From Nitrospira sp. (GTDB lineage Bacteria; Nitrospirota; Nitrospiria; Nitrospirales; Nitrospiraceae), in the NCBI GenBank assembly GCA_005116955.1, contig SWDI01000005.1, positions 62,001 to 126,000 on the forward strand: DNA of 64,000 nucleotides. Direction: 5' to 3'. Under the pieces are notes generated by a model. The model did no database searches. It saw only the letters and a program-made list of their open reading frames with translations, and was not told the origin of the DNA. How positions within the stretch are numbered: position 1 is the first letter of the stretch; each line of letters begins with the position of its first letter. Positions 1 through 12,756 of the stretch are shown one piece after another. A program made the translations under genes and the position numbers.

Positions 1-1444
1 CTGCCGCCGTCAATCCGGATCGTTTGCCGTACACCATCAGGTCCAACAACGAATTTCCCATCAATCGATTGCGCCCATGCAGGCCACCCGAGGCTTCACC
101 GGCGACAAAGAGATTCTTCACATTCGTTTCTGAATTGGTATCGATCTTCACTCCACCATTTTGATAGTGCAACGTTGGATAGATCAGCACCGGATCTTTG
201 CTGATATCGATCCCGAACCGTTCGAATTGCAACATCATCGCCGGGAAATGTTTTTCCACCGTGCCAGGCCCATGCTCCGCATCCAACAGCGGCGTATCCA
301 GCCAGACACCGACACGGCCGGACATGGTTCTAATTCCACGGCCTTCTTCGCACTCACGGATGATTGAGGAGGAGACGACATCGCGGGTATCAAGTTCGTT
401 CACAAACCGCTCGCCTTTGGCATTGACGAGATGGCCGCCTTCCGAACGAATCCCTTCCGTCACCAAGGCGCCGATCAGCTGCTCCGGATACACCGCCCCT
501 GACGGATGATATTGGAAGGTGTCAATATGCGCCAGTTTGGCGCCCATGCGATACGACAGGCACAATCCGTCGCCGGTCGCGCCATAGTGATTACTCGTCG
601 GGAACCCCTGGATGTGCAGACGGCCGATCCCGCCGGTCGCCAGGATCACGCACTTCGCCGCCACGACCACATGCCGCTGATTATCCAAATCTTTGAAGAT
701 TGCGCCAGTACAGTTCCCGACCTCATCACTCAGCAATTCGATGGCGGCCGCAAACTCGAGCAACTGAATCTTTTGGTTGATGACCTCGTCCTTGAGCACG
801 CGCATGATTTCGAGGCCGGTATAGTCGGAGCAGGTCAGAAGCCGCGGCTTGGAACTGCCGCCGCCCTTCTTCACATGCAGATTGCCGTCGGCCTGGCGAT
901 CGAACAGCACGCCCAGCTCCAGCAGCCACTTCGCAATCGACGGCCCATCCTCGACCATGGTCTTCAGAAGGGCATGGTCGTTCTCCATGTGGCCGCCCTT
1001 GAGCGTATCGATGAAATGTGTCACCGGCGAGTCTTCCGGTGCGACGGAAATCTGCATCCCGCCCTGCGCCATCACGCTATTAGAGTCACCTAATCGAAGC
1101 TTCGTCGCCAGGATGGTCTTGGCGCCGGCACCGTGCGCATGCAGTGCCGCTGCACAACCAGCCCCGCCACCGCCGATCACAAGCACATCGCATGTGTAGT
1201 GCGCGGTGAGATCAGCATGATCCTGTATGGAGCTGTCACCTTCAAGCAGCGTCGCCAACTCCACGACCGTCTTGTCCCCCTCATTGGGACCGAAGCGGAT
1301 TGGCCGGTAGGCGCTGGCTCTGAAATCCGGATGATATTTGTGAATCAGTTGATCACGTTCAGCTGGAGAAAACTTGGAGATGGTCTGCTGACGGCGGGCA
1401 TCCCGAGTCTTGTGGACGATTTGCTGTAATGCGTGAATGTCCAT
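1..1444 (-). CDS. frdA: Fumarate reductase/succinate dehydrogenase flavoprotein subunit (3' end beyond window)
   Basis: This is the FAD subunit that interconverts fumarate and succinate; in an rTCA operon the reductive direction is expected. About 481 residues are visible and the C-terminus lies outside the window. The Rossmann FAD motif VIGGGGAGCAAAL is at residues 89-101, followed by the family motifs HPSG and the IRSEGG segment carrying the substrate arginine. It starts at ATG 1444, with AAGGA just upstream. Oddity: about 85 residues precede the FAD motif, which normally sits near residue 10 in this family. It is the last visible gene of the acl-acn-icd-frd operon and follows frdB by 88 bp. 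Family assignment is secure; the direction of catalysis is inferred from the neighbours. Confidence 0.93.
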   Translation of the reverse strand, partial: MDIHALQQIVHKTRDARRQQTISKFSPAERDQLIHKYHPDFRASAYRPIRFGPNEGDKTVVELATLLEGDSSIQDHADLTAHYTCDVLVIGGGGAGCAAALHAHGAGAKTILATKLRLGDSNSVMAQGGMQISVAPEDSPVTHFIDTLKGGHMENDHALLKTMVEDGPSIAKWLLELGVLFDRQADGNLHVKKGGGSSKPRLLTCSDYTGLEIMRVLKDEVINQKIQLLEFAAAIELLSDEVGNCTGAIFKDLDNQRHVVVAAKCVILATGGIGRLHIQGFPTSNHYGATGDGLCLSYRMGAKLAHIDTFQYHPSGAVYPEQLIGALVTEGIRSEGGHLVNAKGERFVNELDTRDVVSSSIIRECEEGRGIRTMSGRVGVWLDTPLLDAEHGPGTVEKHFPAMMLQFERFGIDISKDPVLIYPTLHYQNGGVKIDTNSETNVKNLFVAGEASGGLHGRNRLMGNSLLDLMVYGKRSGLTAA

Positions 1445-1474
1445 GGGTCCTTAGTCACAGGTCTACAGTCAGAG

Positions 1475-1521
1475 AGTCATCAAGTCGTTCGGTTTACCGC
1501 AGACGATACGACCTTGAGACT
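1475..1521 (-). repeat. Imperfect hairpin between frdB and frdA
   Basis: Arms 1475-1487 and 1509-1521 are 13 bases each and complementary at 11 positions. The hairpin lies in the 88-bp gap and would form in the frdB-frdA transcript. It has no clean T-run, so a processing or stability role is more likely than termination. The role is inferred. Confidence 0.45.
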
Positions 1522-1532
1522 TTTTGACTGAT

Positions 1533-2243
1533 TCATTTCACCGTCGCACAGTGTTCGGCCAGTTCCTTCTCGCTCATCTTCAGAACTTTATCCCACTCCT
1601 CGTTGTACTGGCCGTCTTGAATTTCCTTAATGCGCACATCAAGGCCCACAGGCTTTTCTGAAAAATGCGCACCCTGCGCGCGACTGACGTATAGCGCCAC
1701 GAGATTCGGTGCAATGTCGGCAATGCACACCGGCGTACACATGCCGCACATGACGCAGTCCATAAACATCTCGGAGACGCTCTTGAAGTCGCCGAAAACG
1801 GCTTTCCAGACTCCCTCACGCACATCGATCTTCTGCGGGCACGCCTCCGTGCAGGCGTTACAGTTCCGGCAAAGCGGCGCTTCCGGGTACAGATTAAAGA
1901 GGTCCTGCTTGGGATCTTTGAGCTTCTGAATCTCGTAGGTCGCCTTGCGGGCAGGGAACGGCGGCATCATCGTGAAAGACATCCCGTCTTGAACCGCCAT
2001 CTGACAAGCCAGGCAGGTTCGGACCTTTGGATCATCCTTCGTGCGGTAGTAGGTGGCACAGGCCCCGCAGAAACCGCCGAGACAGCCGACACCACGCACG
2101 ACGTCCATACCCGCATACCACATGGCTTTCACAACCGTGATCCCTTCCGGCACGTCCACTTTCTTGCCGGCGATCTCGATCGTGACCATTCGGGGCGTCG
2201 TCATCTCGGGCTGATCGATCACATTGGTATCGTCTTGCGCCAT
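1533..2243 (-). CDS. frdB: Fumarate reductase iron-sulfur subunit
   Basis: A 236-residue electron-transfer subunit partnering FrdA. An N-terminal [2Fe-2S] domain has Cys54, 59, 62 and 77. Two ferredoxin-type motifs C-x2-C-x2-C-x3-C follow, at Cys125-135 and Cys163-173. Two complete four-Cys motifs differ from the [4Fe-4S]+[3Fe-4S] pattern of respiratory SdhB and fit a soluble, ferredoxin-like or heterodisulfide-reductase-like enzyme. No cytochrome b or membrane-anchor gene is next to it in the window. The start has AAGGAA three bases upstream of ATG. It lies between icd and frdA in the rTCA operon. The electron donor cannot be deduced from the sequence. Confidence 0.88.
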   Translation of the reverse strand: MAQDDTNVIDQPEMTTPRMVTIEIAGKKVDVPEGITVVKAMWYAGMDVVRGVGCLGGFCGACATYYRTKDDPKVRTCLACQMAVQDGMSFTMMPPFPARKATYEIQKLKDPKQDLFNLYPEAPLCRNCNACTEACPQKIDVREGVWKAVFGDFKSVSEMFMDCVMCGMCTPVCIADIAPNLVALYVSRAQGAHFSEKPVGLDVRIKEIQDGQYNEEWDKVLKMSEKELAEHCATVK

Positions 2244-2262
2244 GGGTTCCTTCGTAACACAC

Positions 2263-2294
2263 GAGGCGTAAGGAGCGATAGCCCCTCACGCCTC
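2263..2294 (-). repeat. Hairpin between icd and frdB
   Basis: Perfect 7-base arms (2263-2269 GAGGCGT and 2288-2294 ACGCCTC) extend inward through a few more pairs. It fills much of the 65-bp gap just upstream of the frdB ribosome-binding site. It is probably an mRNA structure inside the operon; function is inferred. Confidence 0.5.
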
Positions 2295-2308
2295 ACGGTT
2301 AGTCGAAA

Positions 2309-6807
<4,499 letters not shown>

Positions 6808-6892
6808 AGCGTTCTCCTTTAAGTATCGTCATCGGGCACTAGCCGCTCACAGACCATCGCTTGCTCTCGAATGGACAGTGGCCAGTGACCTG

Positions 6893-8713
6893 TTATTTCA
6901 ACGGCGGAACTTCCCGCCGTTTGGGTGCTGCGTAGTTCACCAGATAATCGAACAGCCGGATCAAGCGGCTGCCCTGACGTTTCTGATCGACCCAATGGCC
7001 GATCAAGCCGATCGTCCGCGAGAGGATAAAGAAGCCGTTCAAACTATCGACCGGGAATCCGATATCGACCAACACGGCCGCCATCGTCCCATCTACGTTC
7101 AGAATGAGGTTATCCTTCTTTGCCGCCGTGACCTGCTCGACCTGCAATGCAAAATCGAGGCACGGGGTCTTGATGGGCAAGCTCTTCACATAGCCGACCA
7201 ACTCCTTCACCCGCTTGTCCGGATTGCGCAAGCTCTTCACACGATGGCCGATACCGGGCACCGGACCATGATTCTTCTTCATGTAGGTGAGGAATTCGTC
7301 GACCGTCATCTTATTGTCGACAGCATGTTTAAAAAACCGTCCGGCATCGGTGACCGCACCGCCGAACCGCGGGCCGATCATGATGAGTCCCGCGGCCACC
7401 GACTGAGACAGGCCAATCCCGGCGCAAGCCGCGATGATCGTCCCCAACGCGCCGCTGACACAGGGACCATGGTCGGCAGAGAGCATCATGATGCGCTTGA
7501 TAATTTCGGCTTCCTGCTTGGAGATCAACCGCTTATCCCACAAGAGTCCAACGACATGGGGAATTTCGTAGCCCTTATTGATGAGCTCGGAGGCGGGATA
7601 CCCGTCATAGCAGGGTTCGTCTCCGCGATCGTCGCTGATCGTGGTACGAATCAGTGGGGTGACCATGACTTCGTCGGCCTTCATGGCCGCTTCAATACTC
7701 TTGGGCAACTTCGGCAGTGACGCCGGCTCGACCGGTTCCTTCACCTGGCCGGACTTCAACAACTCCTGATAGACGTCCTTGATCGCTGGACCAAGCGCGC
7801 CAAACGTGGGCGGCACAATCGCGCCGGACTTTTTGAGGGCATCGGACTTGGACCGGGCCGACCCTTCGCCCTTCAATCCCTCTTTCGCGCCCGCGTGACC
7901 GAACTTCATCCCCTTCGGCAAACTTTCCTGGCAGAAGCCGGAGACGACGGCCATCAACTTCACGCGCCGCTTCTTGGCGCCGTACCACTCAGCGGCCCGC
8001 TCTTCGAGATCGCCGCCCATTTCGCCGACGATGACGACCGCTTTCGTTTGCGGATCGTTCTCAAACATTTCGAGATAGCTCACGTAGTCAGTGCCCGGAT
8101 AGGCATCGCCGCCGATGCCGATGGCCGTCGTGATCCCATCGGCGAACTGCGAGCAAATCCAGATAATTTCGTTCGAGAGACCGCCCGACTTGGTGATGAC
8201 CCCGAAGGAACCTTCACGATAGAGCTTTGATAAGACGAGGTTGTCGAACGCACCACCGATGACACCGAGCCGACAGGAACCGGCCGACACAATACCGATC
8301 GACGAAGGGCCGTTAAACACCTTGCCAAGCTTTCTGGCATGGGCCCCAAGAATCTTGGCGTCCTTCTCCGGCACACCCTCCGTGATCATCGTCACGACCT
8401 TGATGTGTGTATCGTCGAGGGCTTCCATCCCCCCCTTCATCGCGCGGTCCGCTCCGATGTACACAAGACTGGTGTTGATGGTCGGATGGTTCTTCGTCGC
8501 TTCGGCGATGGTCTTATAGACCGGGATGGCGATGAGGCCGCTGCCGTAAGGAACTTCATTGGACTTGCCGGCGTCAGGCGGATACACAAACGCTTCGACG
8601 TTGAGCGGGCGCTTGATCAGGTAGCAGAACTCCGCCATACGGCGGGCTGCGTTGACACCGGCGGCGCCCCCCTGAATCACAACCCGGGTGTCTTTATTGG
8701 CCAGAATGCTCAT
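6893..8713 (-). CDS. aclA: ATP-citrate lyase alpha subunit
   Basis: A 606-residue subunit of the enzyme that cleaves citrate with ATP and CoA to acetyl-CoA and oxaloacetate, the defining step of this rTCA variant. The N-terminal half is a succinyl-CoA-synthetase-alpha-like CoA-binding and ligase region, with the phosphorylated histidine at His273 in FGHAGAKEG. The C-terminal third is a citrate-synthase-like citryl-CoA lyase domain (SADHGPCVSGA, GIGHRVKSLRNPDKR). It corresponds to the C-terminal half of animal ACLY. GGGAGA precedes the ATG. aclB lies upstream and acn downstream. Confidence 0.97.
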   Translation of the reverse strand: MSILANKDTRVVIQGGAAGVNAARRMAEFCYLIKRPLNVEAFVYPPDAGKSNEVPYGSGLIAIPVYKTIAEATKNHPTINTSLVYIGADRAMKGGMEALDDTHIKVVTMITEGVPEKDAKILGAHARKLGKVFNGPSSIGIVSAGSCRLGVIGGAFDNLVLSKLYREGSFGVITKSGGLSNEIIWICSQFADGITTAIGIGGDAYPGTDYVSYLEMFENDPQTKAVVIVGEMGGDLEERAAEWYGAKKRRVKLMAVVSGFCQESLPKGMKFGHAGAKEGLKGEGSARSKSDALKKSGAIVPPTFGALGPAIKDVYQELLKSGQVKEPVEPASLPKLPKSIEAAMKADEVMVTPLIRTTISDDRGDEPCYDGYPASELINKGYEIPHVVGLLWDKRLISKQEAEIIKRIMMLSADHGPCVSGALGTIIAACAGIGLSQSVAAGLIMIGPRFGGAVTDAGRFFKHAVDNKMTVDEFLTYMKKNHGPVPGIGHRVKSLRNPDKRVKELVGYVKSLPIKTPCLDFALQVEQVTAAKKDNLILNVDGTMAAVLVDIGFPVDSLNGFFILSRTIGLIGHWVDQKRQGSRLIRLFDYLVNYAAPKRREVPPLK

Positions 8714-8735
8714 CGGAATCTCCCTCTTTCCTTTA

Positions 8736-8790
8736 GGACTGAGCGCTGAGAACTGAGGGCCAAGTGAACGCCCTCCGACTAGCTCAGTCC
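8736..8790 (-). repeat. Two-part hairpin between aclB and aclA
   Basis: Outer arms are perfect over 9 bases (8736-8744 GGACTGAGC and 8782-8790 GCTCAGTCC), with a second 6-base perfect stem inside (8755-8760 and 8770-8775). It occupies the 97-bp gap between the two ACL subunit genes. There is no adjacent T-run, so it is more likely an RNA stability or processing structure than a terminator (inference). Confidence 0.6.
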
Positions 8791-8810
8791 ACAGCCCTGA
8801 GTCCTCGTTA

Positions 8811-10007
8811 CTATTTCTGAAGTGCTTTGTCGACGATGTCCGTCAACGGAGTGTTGCGATCGAAGACGTTGATGTCGAATCCTTCGTCCTTGAGCGCGCG
8901 CATCGCATCGAGCCCTTCCTTCTCTCGTGGGCCTCCACGACGCACCCAGATCTTCACGCCCTTCAGCTTCCCTTCCGCTTTGGCCTTGCGGAATCCGTTG
9001 ATGATGCCGCCGAATGTTTTCACCACGTCGGTAAAATTAGCAATCGCGCCACCGACAATGATGTTCTTAATTCCGGGCAAGGAGCAGACCTTCTCCGTCA
9101 GCACTTCAACCGCCCAATCAGGCGGATCGCCTGAATATTCTGCATAGTTCGCCAGTTTGCCGCCACGCGCCACGACGGCATCGGAGTAATAGACACTGGC
9201 GCCACCGCCTGCGGGGAGCATCGCCGTATCGCCACCTGGAATTTCAATGAACTTGACCGAGCCCTTGATCTTGCTGTCGACCGCCATGACCTCCTCTTCC
9301 TGCTTGGAATAGGCCCGGCCGAATTCCGCCGCAAACGCAAAATTCCAATCCGGATGACGGAACTTGGCATCGCCGTCTAGCAACGTCACCGCGTCAAGCG
9401 CGACCAACTCGCCGTCGCTCTGTCGTGTCACGACGGGATTCACTTCGAGATACTGCGCATCTTCGTTGTCGAAGCAGCTAAACATCTTGCCGGCGAAATC
9501 CGCTATCTTCTTCACCAACGCGCCGGTAAAACCTGCCTCCTTGGCAAGTTTTTCAAGCGCTTCATGGGAGGGAGCCTGTCCCACATCAAGGCATAACCGC
9601 TTCACACGGTCCCAATTCGATTCAACTTCGATCCCACCGCAGTTGGCCACGAGAATCTCGCTGCCTTCGCGAGTCGATTTCACCGCGCAATAGTATTCCT
9701 CTTTGTGGGCAATCATTTCAGAAACGATGACTTGCGAAACCATAATGCTGCCGACCTGGCGGCCGATCATGTCTTTGGTCGCCGCCACGGCACCAGTGAG
9801 ATCGAGGCCCACCTTCACCAACCCGAGCTTAAACCTGGAACCGAGCGCTTCATGCGCTTTGGCGACCAATTGACTCTGCTTCATCCAGTCATTGGCGTGA
9901 CCAAGTTTGGAGAGTTCGTCCGCGGATGTCACAACCGCATGATGGGGGACATGAATTCCCCACTTCTTCATCAGTCCCATCCCGGGACCTTCCAACACCT
10001 TTGCCAT
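8811..10007 (-). CDS. aclB: ATP-citrate lyase beta subunit
   Basis: A 398-residue ATP-grasp subunit related to succinyl-CoA synthetase beta and to the N-terminal part of animal ACLY. It binds ATP and passes phosphate to His273 of AclA. Visible family features are the substrate-side segment LEVNPVV after an ATP-grasp fold, and a C-terminal ligase domain with the IIVGGAIANFTDVVKTFGG glycine-rich loop. It is the first gene of the rTCA operon, with GAAGGAGA before ATG 10007 and a promoter candidate 40-70 bp upstream. Subunit identity follows from pairing with aclA 97 bp downstream. Confidence 0.96.
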   Translation of the reverse strand: MAKVLEGPGMGLMKKWGIHVPHHAVVTSADELSKLGHANDWMKQSQLVAKAHEALGSRFKLGLVKVGLDLTGAVAATKDMIGRQVGSIMVSQVIVSEMIAHKEEYYCAVKSTREGSEILVANCGGIEVESNWDRVKRLCLDVGQAPSHEALEKLAKEAGFTGALVKKIADFAGKMFSCFDNEDAQYLEVNPVVTRQSDGELVALDAVTLLDGDAKFRHPDWNFAFAAEFGRAYSKQEEEVMAVDSKIKGSVKFIEIPGGDTAMLPAGGGASVYYSDAVVARGGKLANYAEYSGDPPDWAVEVLTEKVCSLPGIKNIIVGGAIANFTDVVKTFGGIINGFRKAKAEGKLKGVKIWVRRGGPREKEGLDAMRALKDEGFDINVFDRNTPLTDIVDKALQK

Positions 10008-10050
10008 GAGAGTTCTCCTTCGTATTCAACTCAGCCGATCAGGGAGCCGG

Positions 10051-10080
10051 ATTGTAACGGAAATCAACGGGATGACTCAA
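10051..10080 (-). promoter_or_regulatory. Sigma70-type promoter candidate for the acl operon
   Basis: On the minus strand a -35 box TTGAGT (10080-10075) and a -10 box TACAAT (10056-10051) are separated by 18 bp. This would give a leader of roughly 40 bases before aclB. It lies in the only gap upstream of aclB. Read from sequence; no experimental support. Confidence 0.55.
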
Positions 10081-10112
10081 GACACCAGAGGAACTAAAAT
10101 AAAACGGATCAA

Positions 10113-10143
10113 AAGGCCTAGTGTGCAGTTTCTCGGCCTATTT
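10113..10143. terminator. Weak terminator candidate after mutM
   Basis: The complementary GGCC cores (AAAAGGCC and GGCCTATTTT) are separated by about 16 bases, with A/T runs on both sides. It lies just downstream of mutM on the minus strand and upstream of the acl promoter. The stem is short, so this is tentative. Confidence 0.25.
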
Positions 10144-10186
10144 TCTACTAAGCACTCAAAATATAAAGATTTACCGTCTCTGGTCA

Positions 10187-11026
10187 TTACTTTGTAGACC
10201 GAAGAGACTGGCAGCTGAGGCAACAATATGCGCTCCGTTCCCCCTGAAAGCGTCGAATGACTCCACCGCAGTGATTGGGACAGGGCTGCCCCGCTTTGCC
10301 GTAGACCAGATGCCGCCGCTTGTATTGCCCTTCGGTTCCATCGGGAGCAAAAAAGTCTCGGACGCTCGATCCTCCACAGGCAATCGCCTCATGGAGAACC
10401 TCACACATGATCTGGTAAAGCTTTTCAACCCTGGCCACCGACAGTCTGCTGACCTGAACATGCGGGTGCAGACCCGCTCGAAAAAGAATCTCATTCGCGT
10501 AGATATTCCCAATCCCAGCGATGACTTGTTGATGCATCAGGAGGGGTTTGAGCCGACCACGTCTCGATTGCAAGAGTTCCACAAAGTCCTGCTGCGACGC
10601 GGCGAGCGGGTCCAGGCCAAATCGGCGGGCGAGATATCGATCAAGTCCCGTCCTGTCCAACAGTGAGAGTCGCCCAAACCGACGGGGATTCCAGTACCGT
10701 AATTCCGGCTCACAAGCATCTCCAAACAACATCTTCACATGGACGTGCTGTGGATGTTTTGTCGACGTGGACTGGAACAGGAGGAGTCCGGTCATCCCAA
10801 GTTCGGCCACGACATAGCGCCAGACCTTGTCCTTCACAAATCCAAGAGCCACACTCTTGCCGAATCGCTCGACAGACTGCAGGCTGGCGCCGGGATACCA
10901 CGATAAGGTCGAGAATCCCTCCCGCACAATATCCGCCCGTCCGACCCACACATCGCTTAATGGCGCACCGAGGAGACGGGAACGGATTTGTCCTGCCACG
11001 ACTTCTGCTTCTGGGAGCTCTGGCAT
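10187..11026 (-). CDS. mutM: Formamidopyrimidine-DNA glycosylase
   Basis: A 279-residue base-excision repair enzyme that removes 8-oxoguanine and formamidopyrimidines and nicks the abasic site. Translation should start at the second of two ATGs, giving MPELPEAEVV, so that Pro2 becomes the N-terminal nucleophile with Glu3 beside it. The RFGKSVAL lysine and the IGNIYANEILFRAG helix-two-turn-helix are present. Oddity: in the C-terminal zinc finger the second ligand position holds His followed by Cys (CPNHC), giving C-x2-H-x16-C-x2-C rather than four Cys at canonical spacing. It is upstream of the acl operon on the same strand but separated by the acl promoter region. Confidence 0.95.
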   Translation of the reverse strand: MPELPEAEVVAGQIRSRLLGAPLSDVWVGRADIVREGFSTLSWYPGASLQSVERFGKSVALGFVKDKVWRYVVAELGMTGLLLFQSTSTKHPQHVHVKMLFGDACEPELRYWNPRRFGRLSLLDRTGLDRYLARRFGLDPLAASQQDFVELLQSRRGRLKPLLMHQQVIAGIGNIYANEILFRAGLHPHVQVSRLSVARVEKLYQIMCEVLHEAIACGGSSVRDFFAPDGTEGQYKRRHLVYGKAGQPCPNHCGGVIRRFQGERSAYCCLSCQSLRSTK

Positions 11027-11181
11027 CACTCATCCAGGTTAATAGATGAAGAGAAATGCCATTACGCCATGAGGCTTGGAGGAAAGGCAAGACGAGCTTG
11101 AAGGCGGTAGCAGAAAACCTGGTTACTAACAATCAATATGGTTGGAGGGTTCTGAACGGTGCTGATGCGAGAATACCCTGA

Positions 11182-11299
11182 GGATACTCAAAAAGGCTGT
11201 CCAGCCAGGCCGCAGCAAGCGAAAAGGCGAGGGGTACGCTTCGGTACGTTGAGCCTTTGAGTAACGCGAGAACGCCGATGGCGGACTTTTTCAGCATCC
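11182..11299. repeat. 118-bp imperfect inverted repeat, intergenic element
   Basis: Outer arms (11182-11202 and 11280-11299) pair with a few mismatches. In the centre is a hairpin AAAGGC...GCCTTT (11223-11228 and 11253-11258) enclosing GTAC-GCTTCG-GTAC (11234-11247). It lies just after the phosphatase gene, downstream on its strand. The sequence resembles a repeat family I remember from Nitrospira intergenic regions; no second copy was found in this window. A short ORF across it is an artefact of the repeat. Confidence 0.6.
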
Positions 11300-11301
11300 G
11301 A

Positions 11302-11712
11302 CTACGCGGCGCGGCGGAGTTGGCGCACCTGTTCAATGGCGACTTGTAGATTTGGCAGCGGCATGGCGCCAGGTCGTCGGGCCATGACCAGCTTCAAGAC
11401 CTCATCGTAGGTCCGGCCTTCCACGCAACAGAGATAGGCCATGACCACGGACACGGAGCGTCCCATACCCGCCCGACAACAGACCAGCGTCATGCCTTTT
11501 GATGCACGAGGCTCCAGCCATCGCACCGCTTCCGCCAGCTTGGCAGGATCAACCTTGGCAAATTCTCGAAAAGGAATCCGATGATAGTCCACACAGGCAG
11601 CCGGTGTGATCGTAAACTCTTCAGCTACGAGGAGGAGCGTGCCAACCACCTCAGGTGGCCCTTGTGCATCGTCGATGCTTCCCACCAACAGATTATCCGT
11701 AATCAAATGCAT
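11302..11712 (-). CDS. Dual-specificity protein phosphatase family protein
   Basis: A 136-residue cysteine-dependent phosphatase domain. The signature loop is Cys79-RAGMG-Arg85-Ser, matching C-x5-R-S, and a general-acid Asp is plausible at Asp55 in the AKVDPAK segment. The usual His before the catalytic Cys is replaced by Cys (VCC). The size is that of a minimal DUSP domain without extra domains. Substrates cannot be inferred. It stands alone between mutM and a divergent small gene; the 118-bp inverted repeat follows its stop. Confidence 0.8.
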   Translation of the reverse strand: MHLITDNLLVGSIDDAQGPPEVVGTLLLVAEEFTITPAACVDYHRIPFREFAKVDPAKLAEAVRWLEPRASKGMTLVCCRAGMGRSVSVVMAYLCCVEGRTYDEVLKLVMARRPGAMPLPNLQVAIEQVRQLRRAA

Positions 11713-11841
11713 TGCGTTGTCAGTATAACGCGAGTCTAATGGACGTCAAGCGTTCTTGTCGGGTTTGCGGTGTGGTTGCGATTCCATTTCCCCGCCCGCT
11801 ATACTCGACCTCGTCAGTTGGGGAACGGATTTCTTCATCCT

Positions 11842-12201
11842 ATGGTCGCTATCACTCAACAGGAAGTAGAACGGCGCCTGAACACGGTCCTATGCGCCAT
11901 CTGCAAACAGTCCAGTTTTGCCATTGACGAACGGTCCATGGGAACCGACGGTGACTGGCGTGGCATCTGCAAGAAATGCTTCTACACCTTCCCCGTCTAT
12001 ACCGATATGGAGTTTTATCTCCGGACACAGCCGGACGTGCCGTTTCACTTGAAGGAGATTTCCTGCACGACCTGCAACCATCGCGGAGTCGACCTCGACT
12101 TCCGGGCTACGTTATCCGTCCGGGAAGCCATCTACTTCGTGACCTGCAAGGGCTGCAAGCGACAGTTTCCAGAGAAGTCGTCACTGGAAGCATTTGAATA
12201 A
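11842..12201 (+). CDS. Small protein with two zinc-ribbon-like Cys pairs
   Basis: A 119-residue protein of unknown function. Four CxxC motifs form two probable zinc-binding units: CAIC with CKKC in the first half and CTTC with CKGC in the second. The start is placed at ATG 11842 (MVAITQQEVERRL) because the upstream in-frame extension overlaps the divergent promoter region and looks non-coding. No nuclease or polymerase motif was recognised. A 60-residue acidic ORF follows 41 bp downstream on the same strand. Confidence 0.65.
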   Translation: MVAITQQEVERRLNTVLCAICKQSSFAIDERSMGTDGDWRGICKKCFYTFPVYTDMEFYLRTQPDVPFHLKEISCTTCNHRGVDLDFRATLSVREAIYFVTCKGCKRQFPEKSSLEAFE

Positions 12202-12242
12202 GTCAGCCACCATTCCTCTCATCACTGGTGTATACTAATCCC

Positions 12243-12425
12243 ATGACCGACAAGCCAAAACAGCCAGACCAATCTTTACCGGAAGAAAAGCCGAAGGCGA
12301 GAAAAGAAATCCCCCTCATCGCTATTCAGGATGATGATGCGGTGATGGCCGAGGAAATGGCGGATCTGTTCGAGGAAGATAAGGTGTCACACCAGCACGG
12401 CAGCTCGGAGCCGGAAGCGGATTAG
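12243..12425 (+). CDS. Small acidic hypothetical protein
   Basis: 60 residues, rich in Lys/Pro/Glu at the N-terminus and strongly acidic at the C-terminus (MAEEMADLFEEDK); probably unstructured. The ATG at 12243 is preceded closely by TATACT, so a very short or absent leader is possible. It follows the zinc-ribbon-like protein gene. No family was recognised. Confidence 0.5.
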   Translation: MTDKPKQPDQSLPEEKPKARKEIPLIAIQDDDAVMAEEMADLFEEDKVSHQHGSSEPEAD

Positions 12426-12756
12426 CCTTTTGAGCTTTCAGCGACCAGCCTTCAGCCCACTATTCGATCAAACCAATTGACCAGCGCTGACCGATCCTGC
12501 TCTGCTCAAACCCTTCCGCTCGACTTCAGTAAGGCTCGCGCTGCTGGCCAGCCCAACTAGCTGGCTTTCTGCTTCACAAAGCCATCGTCGGACAGCGCCA
12601 GCCTCCTTCGGAACGCTGCCGCTCACCAATTGCGATGCCCCTCGCTTTTGCGATTTGTTCTCAGAACCGCTCAGCGCTGCTCTGAGGAGAGCGGGACGTC
12701 AACTCGTCGCTTTCATACACTTCGCCCACATGACAGGTTGCCCCTGTGGGCAAGAC
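12426..12756. other. 331-bp gap without a recognisable gene
   Basis: The gap lies between the small acidic ORF and the converging HEPN-like gene. It contains repeated AGC(T/C)TTCAGC-like words near 12430-12460 and a 6-bp hairpin TTGCCC-CTGT-GGGCAA at 12738-12753, which could be a weak end signal for the HEPN-like gene. No coding pattern was seen on either strand. Confidence 0.5.

Noticed and set aside
11133..11336. 67-codon minus-strand ORF
   Set aside because: It runs through the 118-bp inverted repeat and overlaps the phosphatase gene; its openness is due to the repeat sequence.
12426..12756. Possible decayed gene between the small acidic ORF and the HEPN-like gene
   Set aside because: No frame on either strand has protein-like composition; the short repeated words are not enough to call a mobile element.
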